A stretch of 64,000 nucleotides of DNA from Maricaulis parjimensis. GTDB lineage: Bacteria; Pseudomonadota; Alphaproteobacteria; Caulobacterales; Maricaulaceae. Positions 52,460-60,064 of this stretch are shown here, piece after piece. Each line of letters begins with the position of its first letter. The first letter of the stretch is position 1. A program made the position numbers and the translations under genes. The notes under the pieces are model-generated. The model did not search any database, was not told the DNA's origin, and saw only the letters and a program-made list of their open reading frames with translations. The stretch lies in the NCBI RefSeq assembly GCF_016817355.1, contig NZ_JADOTT010000005.1, positions 124,001 to 188,000 of the forward strand, read 5' to 3'.

Positions 52460-52813
52460 CTATTCCGGGCTGTCAGTCTCGTTGGGCAGAATTTTGTCCA
52501 CGTCGAGGCCTGTGGCTGCGGTGTCGACATCCAGCAGGGTCGAGACCCCTTGGGTCGAGGACGCCTGTTCCAGAACATTCTGATTTTGCTGTGCGTTGGT
52601 CGCATTGTGAGCGGCATTGCCGAGGGCTTGGCCCGTTGCCTGATAGAGATTTCCCATCGCCATTTCCGGCGCATCACCGACCACTTTGACATTGGCCTGC
52701 GTGACCGCATCAGTGATCTGCGGGTTGACGATGTCAGCGTCCTGGGCGGCTGCGCTGGCCGCCAGGCCCAGAGATGTCAGGCCCAGCAGGGTCCAGTGAA
52801 GGGGGTGAAGCAT
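52460..52813 (-). CDS. RebB-like R-body family protein with a signal peptide
   Basis: A 117-residue protein. Residues 30-93 match the RebB family (R-body structural proteins): NPQITDAVTQANVKVVGDAP, EMAMGNLYQATGQALGNAAH and NATNAQQNQNVLEQASSTQG. R-bodies are protein ribbons in Caedibacter that unroll explosively; many proteobacteria have uncharacterised reb genes. Here a leader (WTLLGLTSLGLAASAAAQ) suggests export, unlike classical cytoplasmic Reb proteins. It has a strong AGGAGG ribosome-binding site, 5 bases before ATG 52813. It is orphan: no further reb genes within this window. The C-terminal tail is acidic. Confidence 0.82.
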   Translation of the reverse strand: MLHPLHWTLLGLTSLGLAASAAAQDADIVNPQITDAVTQANVKVVGDAPEMAMGNLYQATGQALGNAAHNATNAQQNQNVLEQASSTQGVSTLLDVDTAATGLDVDKILPNETDSPE

Positions 52814-52887
52814 GATGTCCTCCTGCAATTCGCCGCAAGGTCTAGCACAGAAGGGTTCCGATCCGCTTAAATCGCTTGCCGGGCTTG

Positions 52888-53859
52888 CTAGCCTTCTTTC
52901 AGGCGCGGCGTGGAAAGACCCAGCGAGGGCAGGCCGGCGAGGGCTTCGCGGCGATAGCGGTAGAGTTCGGCAGGGCGGCCGCCCGTCTGGCTTTCTACCT
53001 TGCCTGTGCCTTCCACGAAGCCGGTACGGTCCAGCGCTCGCCGGAAATTCTGTTTGTGCAGACGGTATCCGATAATTGCCTCGACGCCCTGTTGCAGGCC
53101 GGAGAGGGTGAAGAGGTCGGGCATGAGCTCGAAGACGATGGGCCGGTATTTGATCTTGCCGCGCAGGCGAGAAATCGCGGTCGCCAGTATGCGCCGGTGA
53201 TCGGAGGCCATGGACAAGCCGAGGGCAGGGCACAGGGACGGATCGTCGACCTGACCATCCCGGGCGGCCTCCGCGACAAGACCAGCCTCGTAGAGCAGTT
53301 CATAGCGGTCCAGGACGCGTTCTTCATTCCAGGTTTCGCCACCCATGGCGAACGCCGTCTTGAGGCGATCATGCCGGGAGGCGCGGCGGCCGGGCACGCC
53401 GGCTTCATCGGCCCAGGCTGAGAGGCGGGGAATGATGTCGGTCTCGATCACATCCGGCTTGCCCTGGCGCCAATCTTCCCAGGGGAAGAAGTCATACCAG
53501 TCGCGCCAGCGACCCCCGCCATCCGGCGGCGTGGCCGTGTCGGCCGTCAGGGCGAGATAGCCGATCGAGATGATACGGGCATCTTCCGACCCGGTGAGGG
53601 CCGCCAGCGGCGCTTCGCGGCCGCGGTCGCCGAATGTGTAGAGCTGTTCGACATAGCCCAGCTGGAAGCGGGCCTGTTCGGCCACCCAGCGGCGAAGGCC
53701 GATCTCGAAAGTGCGATGGCGGGCCGGATCGAACGGACCGAAGGGCAGGGCAACGCCGCCGCCCGCCTGCGGCACGATCAGGACGCGCGGCGCGTCGCTG
53801 TCGACGGACAGGATGACCGCATTGAGGCCGACAGAAAGGGACTGACCGGCCAGTTCCAT
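52888..53859 (-). CDS. nadQ: NadQ-type NAD biosynthesis repressor
   Basis: A 323-residue regulator. The N-terminal half is Nudix-like: GLNAVILSVDSDAPRVLIVP, PFGPFDPARHRTFEIGLRRW and VEQLYTFGDRGRE. The Nudix box lacks the catalytic REx2EE set, so it is a ligand sensor rather than a hydrolase. The C-terminal part is an NrtR-type winged helix: MPDLFTLSGLQQGVEAIIGY, LHKQNFRRALDRTGFVEGTG and TGGRPAELYRYR. This matches NadQ (COG4111), predicted to repress nadABC in Alphaproteobacteria, and the three palindromes ahead of nadA fit it. It overlaps the HD-hydrolase stop by 1 base (TGATG). Confidence 0.88.
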   Translation of the reverse strand: MELAGQSLSVGLNAVILSVDSDAPRVLIVPQAGGGVALPFGPFDPARHRTFEIGLRRWVAEQARFQLGYVEQLYTFGDRGREAPLAALTGSEDARIISIGYLALTADTATPPDGGGRWRDWYDFFPWEDWRQGKPDVIETDIIPRLSAWADEAGVPGRRASRHDRLKTAFAMGGETWNEERVLDRYELLYEAGLVAEAARDGQVDDPSLCPALGLSMASDHRRILATAISRLRGKIKYRPIVFELMPDLFTLSGLQQGVEAIIGYRLHKQNFRRALDRTGFVEGTGKVESQTGGRPAELYRYRREALAGLPSLGLSTPRLKEG

Positions 53860-54476
53860 CAGCGCCCCTCGACCTGGGCGAGAACCGTTTTGAACGTATC
53901 CAGCATCAGGATCTGGGCCTGTTTCACCGGGCGCGGCTTGATCGTGATCTCGAGATCCGCTGGCGGCCGTCCGAAATATTTCAGCGCCTCTTCCTTGGTG
54001 AAACCGGCAATCTGGGTGGCCTCGAAATAGGCACAGATCACATCCGCACGCTTGATCTTGCGCTTCACCTCGGCCGGCAGTTTCGGCGGCAGGCCGTAGC
54101 GAAGATGGATGGCGCGTTCCAGCCGGTCCTCAAACTCGCGGTAGTTCACGCCGAGAGCCGCCTTAAACGGGCTGATCATGTCACCGATCACATATTCGGA
54201 GGCGTCATGGAGGATGGCGGCCAGGCGCCATTTCGGTTCCAGCTTGGGATAGAGATGGTCGAGGATCTGCAGCACCACGACAGAGTGTTCGGCGACGGAG
54301 AAGGCATGGTCGCCATGCGTTTGCCCGTTCCAGCGCGCCACACGGGCCAGGCCATGGGCGATGTCCTCGATCTCGACATCAAAGGGAGACGGGTCCAGCA
54401 GATCCAGCCGGCGGCCTGAAATCATGCGCTGCCAGGCGCGCGGAGCCGTGTCTTTTTTGCGGGCTGCAGCCGGCAT
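53859..54476 (-). CDS. HD-domain phosphohydrolase
   Basis: A 205-residue HD-fold protein of the YfbR/5'-deoxynucleotidase-like kind. Metal ligands are in THGDHAFSVAEHSVVVLQIL (H), LAAILHDASEYVIGDMISPF (H-D) and the C-terminal IKRADVICAYFEATQIAG (D). The ISGRRLDLLDPSPFDVEIED opening is characteristic of this alphaproteobacterial group. It precedes nadQ with a TGATG overlap, so they are co-expressed; a link to nucleotide or NAD turnover is only suggested by that. ATG 54476 is chosen over the frame opening at 54536. Confidence 0.88.
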   Translation of the reverse strand: MPAAARKKDTAPRAWQRMISGRRLDLLDPSPFDVEIEDIAHGLARVARWNGQTHGDHAFSVAEHSVVVLQILDHLYPKLEPKWRLAAILHDASEYVIGDMISPFKAALGVNYREFEDRLERAIHLRYGLPPKLPAEVKRKIKRADVICAYFEATQIAGFTKEEALKYFGRPPADLEITIKPRPVKQAQILMLDTFKTVLAQVEGR

Positions 54477-54651
54477 GGTCGTCCTTCCCAAAAATCGCGG
54501 AGTGGGGAGATAGCATTCTTGCCCGGGCATCTCCACTCCACCGGTCCTGCCTTTTCACAGCCGATGTGCGTTCATGCCGCATCGTGCTGCGAATTGACCT
54601 CCAGCGCAAAACCGGGATGGATAAGGCCATAGAAATACTCGGGAGACTGGC

Positions 54652-55026
54652 ATGAGCCTGACACGTGTTGTGATGAGACTGGGACGGAATCCGGATGCGG
54701 GTTTCCCCGACGGCGATGACGAGCAGGGCTATGTGGTCGTGGCGCCGCTGGACGGGGATGGCCGTCTCGATGTTGAGCTCTGGCGCGCGAACAAGGCCAA
54801 ATGCACGGTCGACCGTTTCTCGCCCGACCCGGACGAAAAGGCTGATGGCTGGCTCACGCATCGCGGTTCGCATTGGTTCTTCCATTATGACGAGGAAGGC
54901 GAAGGTCCGGATGAGCCGGTCTACCGTCTGGGTGATCACACGCTGCGAATGGGTGACTACCTCACCATCCACGAAGCCGATGGTGATGATCTGACCTACA
55001 AGATCACCGAAACCACGCCGGTCTAA
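54652..55026 (+). CDS. Conserved small hypothetical protein
   Basis: A 124-residue cytoplasmic protein with no signal or helices. It is acidic and beta-rich: MSLTRVVMRLGRNPDAGFPD, GYVVVAPLDGDGRLDVELWR, WLTHRGSHWFFHYDEEGEGP and YRLGDHTLRMGDYLTIHEAD. Trp/His/Asp-dense segments recur. I believe similar proteins are common in Alphaproteobacteria, but I cannot name a family. It is divergent from the HD-hydrolase gene and its stop overlaps the acyltransferase stop region. Confidence 0.75.
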   Translation: MSLTRVVMRLGRNPDAGFPDGDDEQGYVVVAPLDGDGRLDVELWRANKAKCTVDRFSPDPDEKADGWLTHRGSHWFFHYDEEGEGPDEPVYRLGDHTLRMGDYLTIHEADGDDLTYKITETTPV

Positions 55027-56081
55027 CCGGTCCTTTCCCGTTTCGGGGCGAGGCGCGCCACCATTGCCTTGCCCCGGTTCAGGAGCGGCCGTTCCAGCAG
55101 GACATGCGTCAGTCCGCCCAGGATGAGGCAGGCGATCAGGCAGATGGCATGGAAGGCCAGCCCGGCCAGAAGCGATCCTCCGATCAGATCCGGCACGATG
55201 CGCGCCAGAACACTGATGACCAGAATGTGCGAGAGATAGATCGCATAGGACCAGTCACCGATCCGGGCCAGCAGGGCCGGGAAGCGGGGTGACCAGGCGA
55301 GGAAAGTCGCGACCAGCCCAATCGCGAAGGGCGCCAGCACCGCCACGCGTTCGGGGGCGGCGGCCAGGCCATCAATTCCATTGAAATGGGTCCAGACCAG
55401 GCCGCCAGCCAGTCCCGCTGCCAGCACAAGCGGTGCCACGATGCGAAGCCTGGCCATCACGGGCAGGAGCGCAGCCAGACCGATCCCGGCCAAGAAGAGA
55501 AAGTTGAACGGGCTGAACATCATGTCCAGCCAGGCCGATGCGATCGTGTGCGGTGCCAGGATGTAAGCCAGGCTGGATACAGCCCAGAGCGCCGCGGCCC
55601 AGCCGCGCCAGCTGCGCGGAAGCAGCAGGCCCAGTCCATAAACCAGGTAGAAATAGAGTTCGTGCGTCAGGGTCCAACCGACCGGGAGGATGGGTGTCTG
55701 GCCGGTCGGGATGAGGGTGAGCGAACCGATCAGGTCGAGCTCGTCACGGGACCGGGTCAGACTGTCGCCCATGGCGAAATAGCCCGCGACGGCGAAACCC
55801 GTGAATATCCAGTAGAGCGGCAGGACCCGGTTCATCCGGTTGAGGAAGTAGTGGGCGTCAAACCCGCGATGCGCACGGTAGATGTAGTGGATGATGAAGC
55901 CGGACAGGACGAAGAACACGTCCACGCCGGCAAAGCCGAACAGGCTGGCCTGGCCCAGCACGGGCGTCTCGAAAAACCGGTCATTGGCTTGGTGGACATG
56001 CGCCACCACGACCATCAGCACAGCGATGGCCCGCAGGAATTGGATTTCGATCAGCGTCTTGTGCTGCCCGTGTTCGCCCAT
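55023..56081 (-). CDS. Acyltransferase-3 (OafA/YrhL) family membrane protein
   Basis: A 352-residue, about ten-helix acyltransferase_3 protein. It opens IEIQFLRAIAVLMVVVAHVH (the R-A-I-A/H motif) and GVDVFFVLSGFIIHYIYRAH (the F-x-x-S-G-F motif), and ends ILGGLTHVLLERPLLNRGKA (E-R/P motif). Such enzymes move acetyl or other acyl groups onto sugars of O-antigen, peptidoglycan or exopolysaccharide. No glycan-synthesis genes are in the window, so the acceptor is unknown. Confidence 0.92.
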   Translation of the reverse strand: MGEHGQHKTLIEIQFLRAIAVLMVVVAHVHQANDRFFETPVLGQASLFGFAGVDVFFVLSGFIIHYIYRAHRGFDAHYFLNRMNRVLPLYWIFTGFAVAGYFAMGDSLTRSRDELDLIGSLTLIPTGQTPILPVGWTLTHELYFYLVYGLGLLLPRSWRGWAAALWAVSSLAYILAPHTIASAWLDMMFSPFNFLFLAGIGLAALLPVMARLRIVAPLVLAAGLAGGLVWTHFNGIDGLAAAPERVAVLAPFAIGLVATFLAWSPRFPALLARIGDWSYAIYLSHILVISVLARIVPDLIGGSLLAGLAFHAICLIACLILGGLTHVLLERPLLNRGKAMVARLAPKRERTG

Positions 56082-56098
56082 GCCGGAAATCCTTGCCG

Positions 56099-57103
56099 CT
56101 AGTGCGGGGCGGGTTCGAAGGCGACCAGGGCGATGTGCGACCGGTCCGGGCTGACGGCCATGCGGCTGACGCCGTCCAGGCCGGCTTCACCCAGATCGGC
56201 GATGGAGGACCAGGGAAGATCCCGTGTCCGCATCATCAGCACACCTTCATCCACCGCGAAGAAGGCGTCGCGACCATCGGCCAGGGAAAACACGGCATAG
56301 TCCTGGGTCTCACCCGGCAGGTCGAACAGGTGCTGTGTGCCCTCTCCGTCGAAACCGGTCTCGTGCACGGAGAAGCCGCCATCCTCGCGGGACTGGGTGA
56401 ACAGGACACTGGCATGATCGGGTGCAGCATAGAGCGCCCGGCCGATCTGTTCGGCCACGTCGACCGGCTCATCATCGGAGAAACGGTCGAAGACTTTCAG
56501 GTGGAAGACCTCGTCCAGTGCAAACACTGCCAGCCGGGTCATGTCCGCATTGAAAGCGTAATAGCCATTGGGGCCGACGGAAGAGGCCGAACGGGGCTCG
56601 CCGCCCTCCAGCCGGTCAAGCCAGACTTCGCCGCCATAACCGCCCGGTGCCTGGTAGATATAGGAGAGGGCTTCGCCGGCCGGGGTCGGTCGCGGGGAGT
56701 ATTCGCCGGAGTCCGGCGTATCCGTGATCCGCACGCGTTCGGAACAGTCCAGATTGCAGCGCCAGATATCGGTCAGCGGTCCATCGCCGGACGCGTAATA
56801 GAAGGATTGGCCGTCAGCCGTGAAGGCCGGCTGATTGTCATAGCCGGCACGCTGCGTGGCATTGTGGATAGCGCCCAGTGCGGGAATGTCTTCAACCCAG
56901 CTCAGCGGCGCGATGTAGATGTCGACGCCCGGAAGGGCCGCCGCATCGGCTTCATCCGCATCTGTTTCTGTTGTTTCAGGCGCCGCTTCGGCCTCTGTCG
57001 CCGTTGCATCCATGTCGGCCGGTTCCGCCGGCTCCTGCGGGGCCGAACAGGCGGTGAGCAGGGCCAGGAGGCCGGTCGTGCCGGCGAGGAGAAGTCGGGT
57101 CAT
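56099..57103 (-). CDS. Lipoprotein with WD40/TolB-like repeats
   Basis: A 334-residue lipoprotein. The lipobox is LLALLTAC (Cys about residue 19), followed by an Ala/Glu-rich spacer (APQEPAEPADMDATATEAEA). The body has blade-like repeats: HNATQRAGYDNQPAFTADGQ and SFYYASGDGPLTDIWRCNLD, and LAVFALDEVFHLKVFDRFSD. This resembles TolB/WD40 beta-propellers. Its ATG overlaps the stop of the upstream synthase gene (TGATG), so the two are translated together. Lgt, encoded elsewhere in the window, would lipidate it. Confidence 0.8.
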   Translation of the reverse strand: MTRLLLAGTTGLLALLTACSAPQEPAEPADMDATATEAEAAPETTETDADEADAAALPGVDIYIAPLSWVEDIPALGAIHNATQRAGYDNQPAFTADGQSFYYASGDGPLTDIWRCNLDCSERVRITDTPDSGEYSPRPTPAGEALSYIYQAPGGYGGEVWLDRLEGGEPRSASSVGPNGYYAFNADMTRLAVFALDEVFHLKVFDRFSDDEPVDVAEQIGRALYAAPDHASVLFTQSREDGGFSVHETGFDGEGTQHLFDLPGETQDYAVFSLADGRDAFFAVDEGVLMMRTRDLPWSSIADLGEAGLDGVSRMAVSPDRSHIALVAFEPAPH

Positions 57104-58218
57104 CAGCGCTTCCTTACGGCTGCCGCTCCCACGCCATAACCGGCTCCGAAGGCGCACATCACACCCGTCTCGCCTGCCGCCATGTCGTCGGAATGCATCT
57201 GGAAATTCATCACGACGGAAGAAGAGGATGTATTGCCATACTCGTCCAGTATGGCCGGCGCATTTTCTTCGGTCCGGTCGCGGCCGAGGATGCGTTTCGC
57301 GATCATGTCGACCATGCGGATATTGGCCTGGTGCAGCCAGGTGCGGCGGACATCTTCCGGCTGCAGATCGATCTTCGTCATCAGATTGCGGGCCACTTTC
57401 GGGGCGAAGCCGACCACATCCTTGAAGACGCGGTGTCCGTCCTGGTCCAGATGCGGCTCGTAATCGGGATCAATCTGGCGTTCGGCGCGATTGATGAAGC
57501 CGAAATCGGAACGCAGGGCGGAGGACCATTTATTCTCGGCATGCGTGCCCAGAACATCCCAGCCTCCCGGGCGGCCGTCATCGGCCTCCACGATCATGGC
57601 AGCAGACGCGTCACCGAAGATGAAGTGCACATCGCGGCGCGAATGCACATTGATACAGGTCATGATCTCCGGCGAGCAGACCAGGATGCGTTTGGCTTCG
57701 CCGGACTTGATGAAGCCATTGGCAATGTGCAGCCCATACAGGGCGGAGGCGCAGGCCATGGTCAGGTCGAAGGAGAAGCCCTTGGCGCCGATCGCGTTCT
57801 GGATCTCGCAGGACACGCCCGGGAAATTGCGTTGCTGGGCGGAGGAGGCGACGATGACACCGTCGATATCCTTGCCGTCATAGCCCGCGCGTTCGAGCGC
57901 TTCATTGACGGATTTCAGGGCAAACTCGGCCTGGGTGGAGATTTCCTCGATCGGCCTCGGCGCGATCTGGGGCACCATGCGCTCAATGTCCAGAATGCCG
58001 TCCTTTTCATAGACGTGCCGCCGTTTGATCCCGGAGGCATTGACGATGAAATCGGAATTGGAGAGCGGCACTTCGTCGATTTCACCGGCCGCAATGGCGG
58101 CCGCGTGCTCGGCGTTGAAGCGCTCAGCATAGGCGTTGTAGCTGGCAACGAGTTCATCATTGGTGATGACATTCGACGGGACCCAATAGCCCGTCGAGCG
58201 GATGAGGCTGTTTGGCAC
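57103..58218 (-). CDS. Beta-ketoacyl-ACP synthase III (DarB/FabH-like), copy 1
   Basis: A 371-residue thiolase-fold synthase. The catalytic triad is intact: C156 in MACASALYGL, H296 in WLHQANI, N329 in EYGNT. The N-terminal YWVPSNVITNDELVASYNAY and NASGIKRRHVYEKDGILD resemble the DarB branch (dialkylresorcinol synthases) more than primary FabH. It starts with GTG 58218 (AGGA upstream). It is coupled by TGATG to the following lipoprotein gene. The second synthase, with the same length, lies beyond amt. No DarA-type partner was seen, so the product is unknown. Confidence 0.88.
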   Translation of the reverse strand: MPNSLIRSTGYWVPSNVITNDELVASYNAYAERFNAEHAAAIAAGEIDEVPLSNSDFIVNASGIKRRHVYEKDGILDIERMVPQIAPRPIEEISTQAEFALKSVNEALERAGYDGKDIDGVIVASSAQQRNFPGVSCEIQNAIGAKGFSFDLTMACASALYGLHIANGFIKSGEAKRILVCSPEIMTCINVHSRRDVHFIFGDASAAMIVEADDGRPGGWDVLGTHAENKWSSALRSDFGFINRAERQIDPDYEPHLDQDGHRVFKDVVGFAPKVARNLMTKIDLQPEDVRRTWLHQANIRMVDMIAKRILGRDRTEENAPAILDEYGNTSSSSVVMNFQMHSDDMAAGETGVMCAFGAGYGVGAAAVRKR

Positions 58219-58329
58219 GGTGTGTCCTGCTTTCCTTCCCAGACGGCGCCAGCCTACTCCATGAACCTGTCCGATCAATGCAAAGCCGCATGGCGGCCTC
58301 GCAGGCCCCGCACAAGAATCGAGCAAACC

Positions 58330-58349
58330 TGCACACTTGTGCAGCGCAA
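58330..58349. promoter_or_regulatory. Palindrome and TTGTGCAGCGCAA box upstream of amt
   Basis: TGCACACTTGTGCA (58330-58343) is a 6-bp-arm palindrome, and it overlaps TTGTGCAGCGCAA (58337-58349), identical to a box at 52432-52444. It lies 112 bases before the amt start. A related regulator may bind both places. Confidence 0.5.
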
Positions 58350-58460
58350 AATAAGCAAATGCAGGAAAAACCGGGCGGATAGTCGACTCTTCTTCGCGCG
58401 GGCTTCTAGCTCTTCGGCAGATCGCAAAAAGCGGCAACAACCCCGCCGGAGGCCCCACAG

Positions 58461-59672
58461 ATGGACAGTGGTAACAACGCCTGGATTTTGACTTCGACCG
58501 CCCTGGTCCTGCTCATGACGCTGCCAGGGCTTGCGCTGTTCTATGGTGGCATGGTGCGGCGGAAGAATGTGCTCTCCACCCTGATGCAAAGCCTGGGTGC
58601 AGCGGCCATTGTTACCGTTGTCTGGGCGCTGATCGCCTATTCGCTGGCCTTTACCGATGGCGGCGGGCTGAACGCCTTCGTCGGCGGTCTCGCCAGTGCC
58701 GGTCTGGCCGGTATCACACCGGACAGCATGTCCGGCGACCTGCCTGAAAACCTCTTCCTGATGTTCCAGCTCACCTTTGCCATCATCACGGTGGCCATCA
58801 TCGCGGGTGCGGCTGTCGAACGGATCCGTTTCTCGGCCTTCATGGTGTTCGGTGCCGTGTGGATCGTCCTGGTCTATGCCCCGATCTGTCACTGGGTGTG
58901 GGGTGGCGGCTTCCTGGGTGATGCCGGCGTGCTCGATTTCGCCGGTGGTGCCGTGGTCCATATCAATGCCGGCGTAGCCGGTCTGGTCCTGGCGAAATTC
59001 CTGGGTCCGCGCAAAGGCTATCCGGGCTCCAACATGGCGCCTGACAATCTGGTCCTCACAGTCGCCGGTGCCGGCTTCCTCTGGGTCGGCTGGTTCGGCT
59101 TCAATGGCGGGTCCGCCCTCGCTGCGGATGGTGCTGCGGCTCATGCCCTGGTGACCACGCAGGTGGCCACGGCGACGGCCGTCATCGTCTGGGTCTGCCT
59201 GGAATGGATCCTGCGCGGCAAAGCGTCTGTGCTCGGCGCGGCCTCGGGTGCCGTGGCAGGCCTGGTGGCGATTACGCCGGCAGCCGGCTTCGTCCCGGCC
59301 TGGGCGGCTTTCCTGGTCGGTGCCGGGGGCTCCTTTGGTGCCTATTGGGGCGTCACCGCGCTCAAGAAGGCGATCAAGATTGATGACACGCTGGATGCGT
59401 TCGGCCTGCACGGTGTGGGCGGGCTGGTCGGCGCTGTGCTGACTGGTGTCTTCGCCAGTGAGGCGATCGGCGGAACGGCTGGCGCGATCGAAGGCAATAT
59501 TCTGCAGGTCTGGACCCAGGCCTGGGGTGCGCTGGCGGCTGCGATCTACTGCGCCGTGGTCACCTTTGTCATCCTCTTCATACAATCCAAGCTTATGACG
59601 CTCCGGGTGGATGAAGAATCCGAGGTCTCGGGCCTCGATACAAGTTTGCATGGTGAGTCGGTCGGCAATTAG
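58461..59672 (+). CDS. amt: Ammonium transporter
   Basis: A 403-residue, 11-helix Amt/MEP/Rh channel protein. Motifs are MTLPGLALFYGGMVRRKNVL (helix 1), then GAVWIVLVYAPICHWVWGGG (signature with W-x-W), FAGGAVVHINAGVAGLVLAK (conserved His) and DDTLDAFGLHGVGGLVGAVL (second pore His). A GGAGG ribosome-binding site lies before ATG 58461. No glnK is adjacent, which is unusual since amt and glnK are normally paired. No sigma-54 promoter was seen in the 240-base upstream gap. It is flanked by the two synthase genes. Confidence 0.96.
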   Translation: MDSGNNAWILTSTALVLLMTLPGLALFYGGMVRRKNVLSTLMQSLGAAAIVTVVWALIAYSLAFTDGGGLNAFVGGLASAGLAGITPDSMSGDLPENLFLMFQLTFAIITVAIIAGAAVERIRFSAFMVFGAVWIVLVYAPICHWVWGGGFLGDAGVLDFAGGAVVHINAGVAGLVLAKFLGPRKGYPGSNMAPDNLVLTVAGAGFLWVGWFGFNGGSALAADGAAAHALVTTQVATATAVIVWVCLEWILRGKASVLGAASGAVAGLVAITPAAGFVPAWAAFLVGAGGSFGAYWGVTALKKAIKIDDTLDAFGLHGVGGLVGAVLTGVFASEAIGGTAGAIEGNILQVWTQAWGALAAAIYCAVVTFVILFIQSKLMTLRVDEESEVSGLDTSLHGESVGN

Positions 59673-59715
59673 GCCGGCTTCACCACCCATCTTCGGCCGG
59701 TTGGGGGCCGGAGAG

Positions 59716-59755
59716 CGGGAGCGGGTGCTGTAAGGGGTTGCGGCGCCCGCTCCCG
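59716..59755 (+). other. Stem-loop just after amt
   Basis: A perfect 10-bp stem, CGGGAGCGGG / CCCGCTCCCG with a 20-nt loop, begins 44 bases past the amt stop; no T-tract follows. It may stabilise the 3' end or act as a processing site. Confidence 0.6.
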
Positions 59756-59842
59756 ACCCCAAATTGAGTTGCCCTTCGGGGCTTGACCCGTTATTGGGTT
59801 TCGCACGTCCAGGCCTGTCCTCCCCGGCTTGAGACGCATACT

Positions 59843-59892
59843 GACCCGGCCCTGCCAGTGCGTTGTTACTGGACAGGGCCGGGTCTTTTTTT
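59843..59892 (+). terminator. Strong rho-independent terminator
   Basis: A 12-bp perfect stem, GACCCGGCCCTG / CAGGGCCGGGTC, with an inner CCAGT / ACTGG stem and a single-base bulge, is followed by seven T. It is the strongest terminator of the window, 170 bases past amt, and is oriented for rightward transcripts. Confidence 0.93.
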
Positions 59893-60064
59893 GGCACCGG
59901 TGTCAGTTTTGCCGAGTCCGTTATGCGTTTTTGTATGGAGTTGGTGGAGGCCGGGAGGCGCGCTTCTCCAATCCGTCATTCGCGATCCCCTGAACCGCGC
60001 GCAACCACACCCATTCCCCAGTCAAGCGACGGGGGATGATAGGCGGGCCCGGATCGGGTGGGGA

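Larger units (their letters stand above)
59673..60064. other. amt 3' region with two strong hairpins
   Basis: About 390 bases without a supported gene. It holds a perfect 10-bp stem at 59716-59755 (CGGGAGCGGG / CCCGCTCCCG) and the terminator at 59843-59892. The intervening 90 bases could be part of a long 3' UTR or a small RNA. The remainder, 59893-60064, has no motif I recognise. Confidence 0.55.

Noticed and set aside
58219-58460. Sigma-54 promoter for amt
   Set aside because: No GG-N10-GC element with the surrounding consensus could be found in the gap.
58275-59897. 540-residue open frame on the minus strand over amt
   Set aside because: Antisense shadow of the amt coding region; no ribosome-binding site, low-complexity Arg/Gln/Asp content, no domain.
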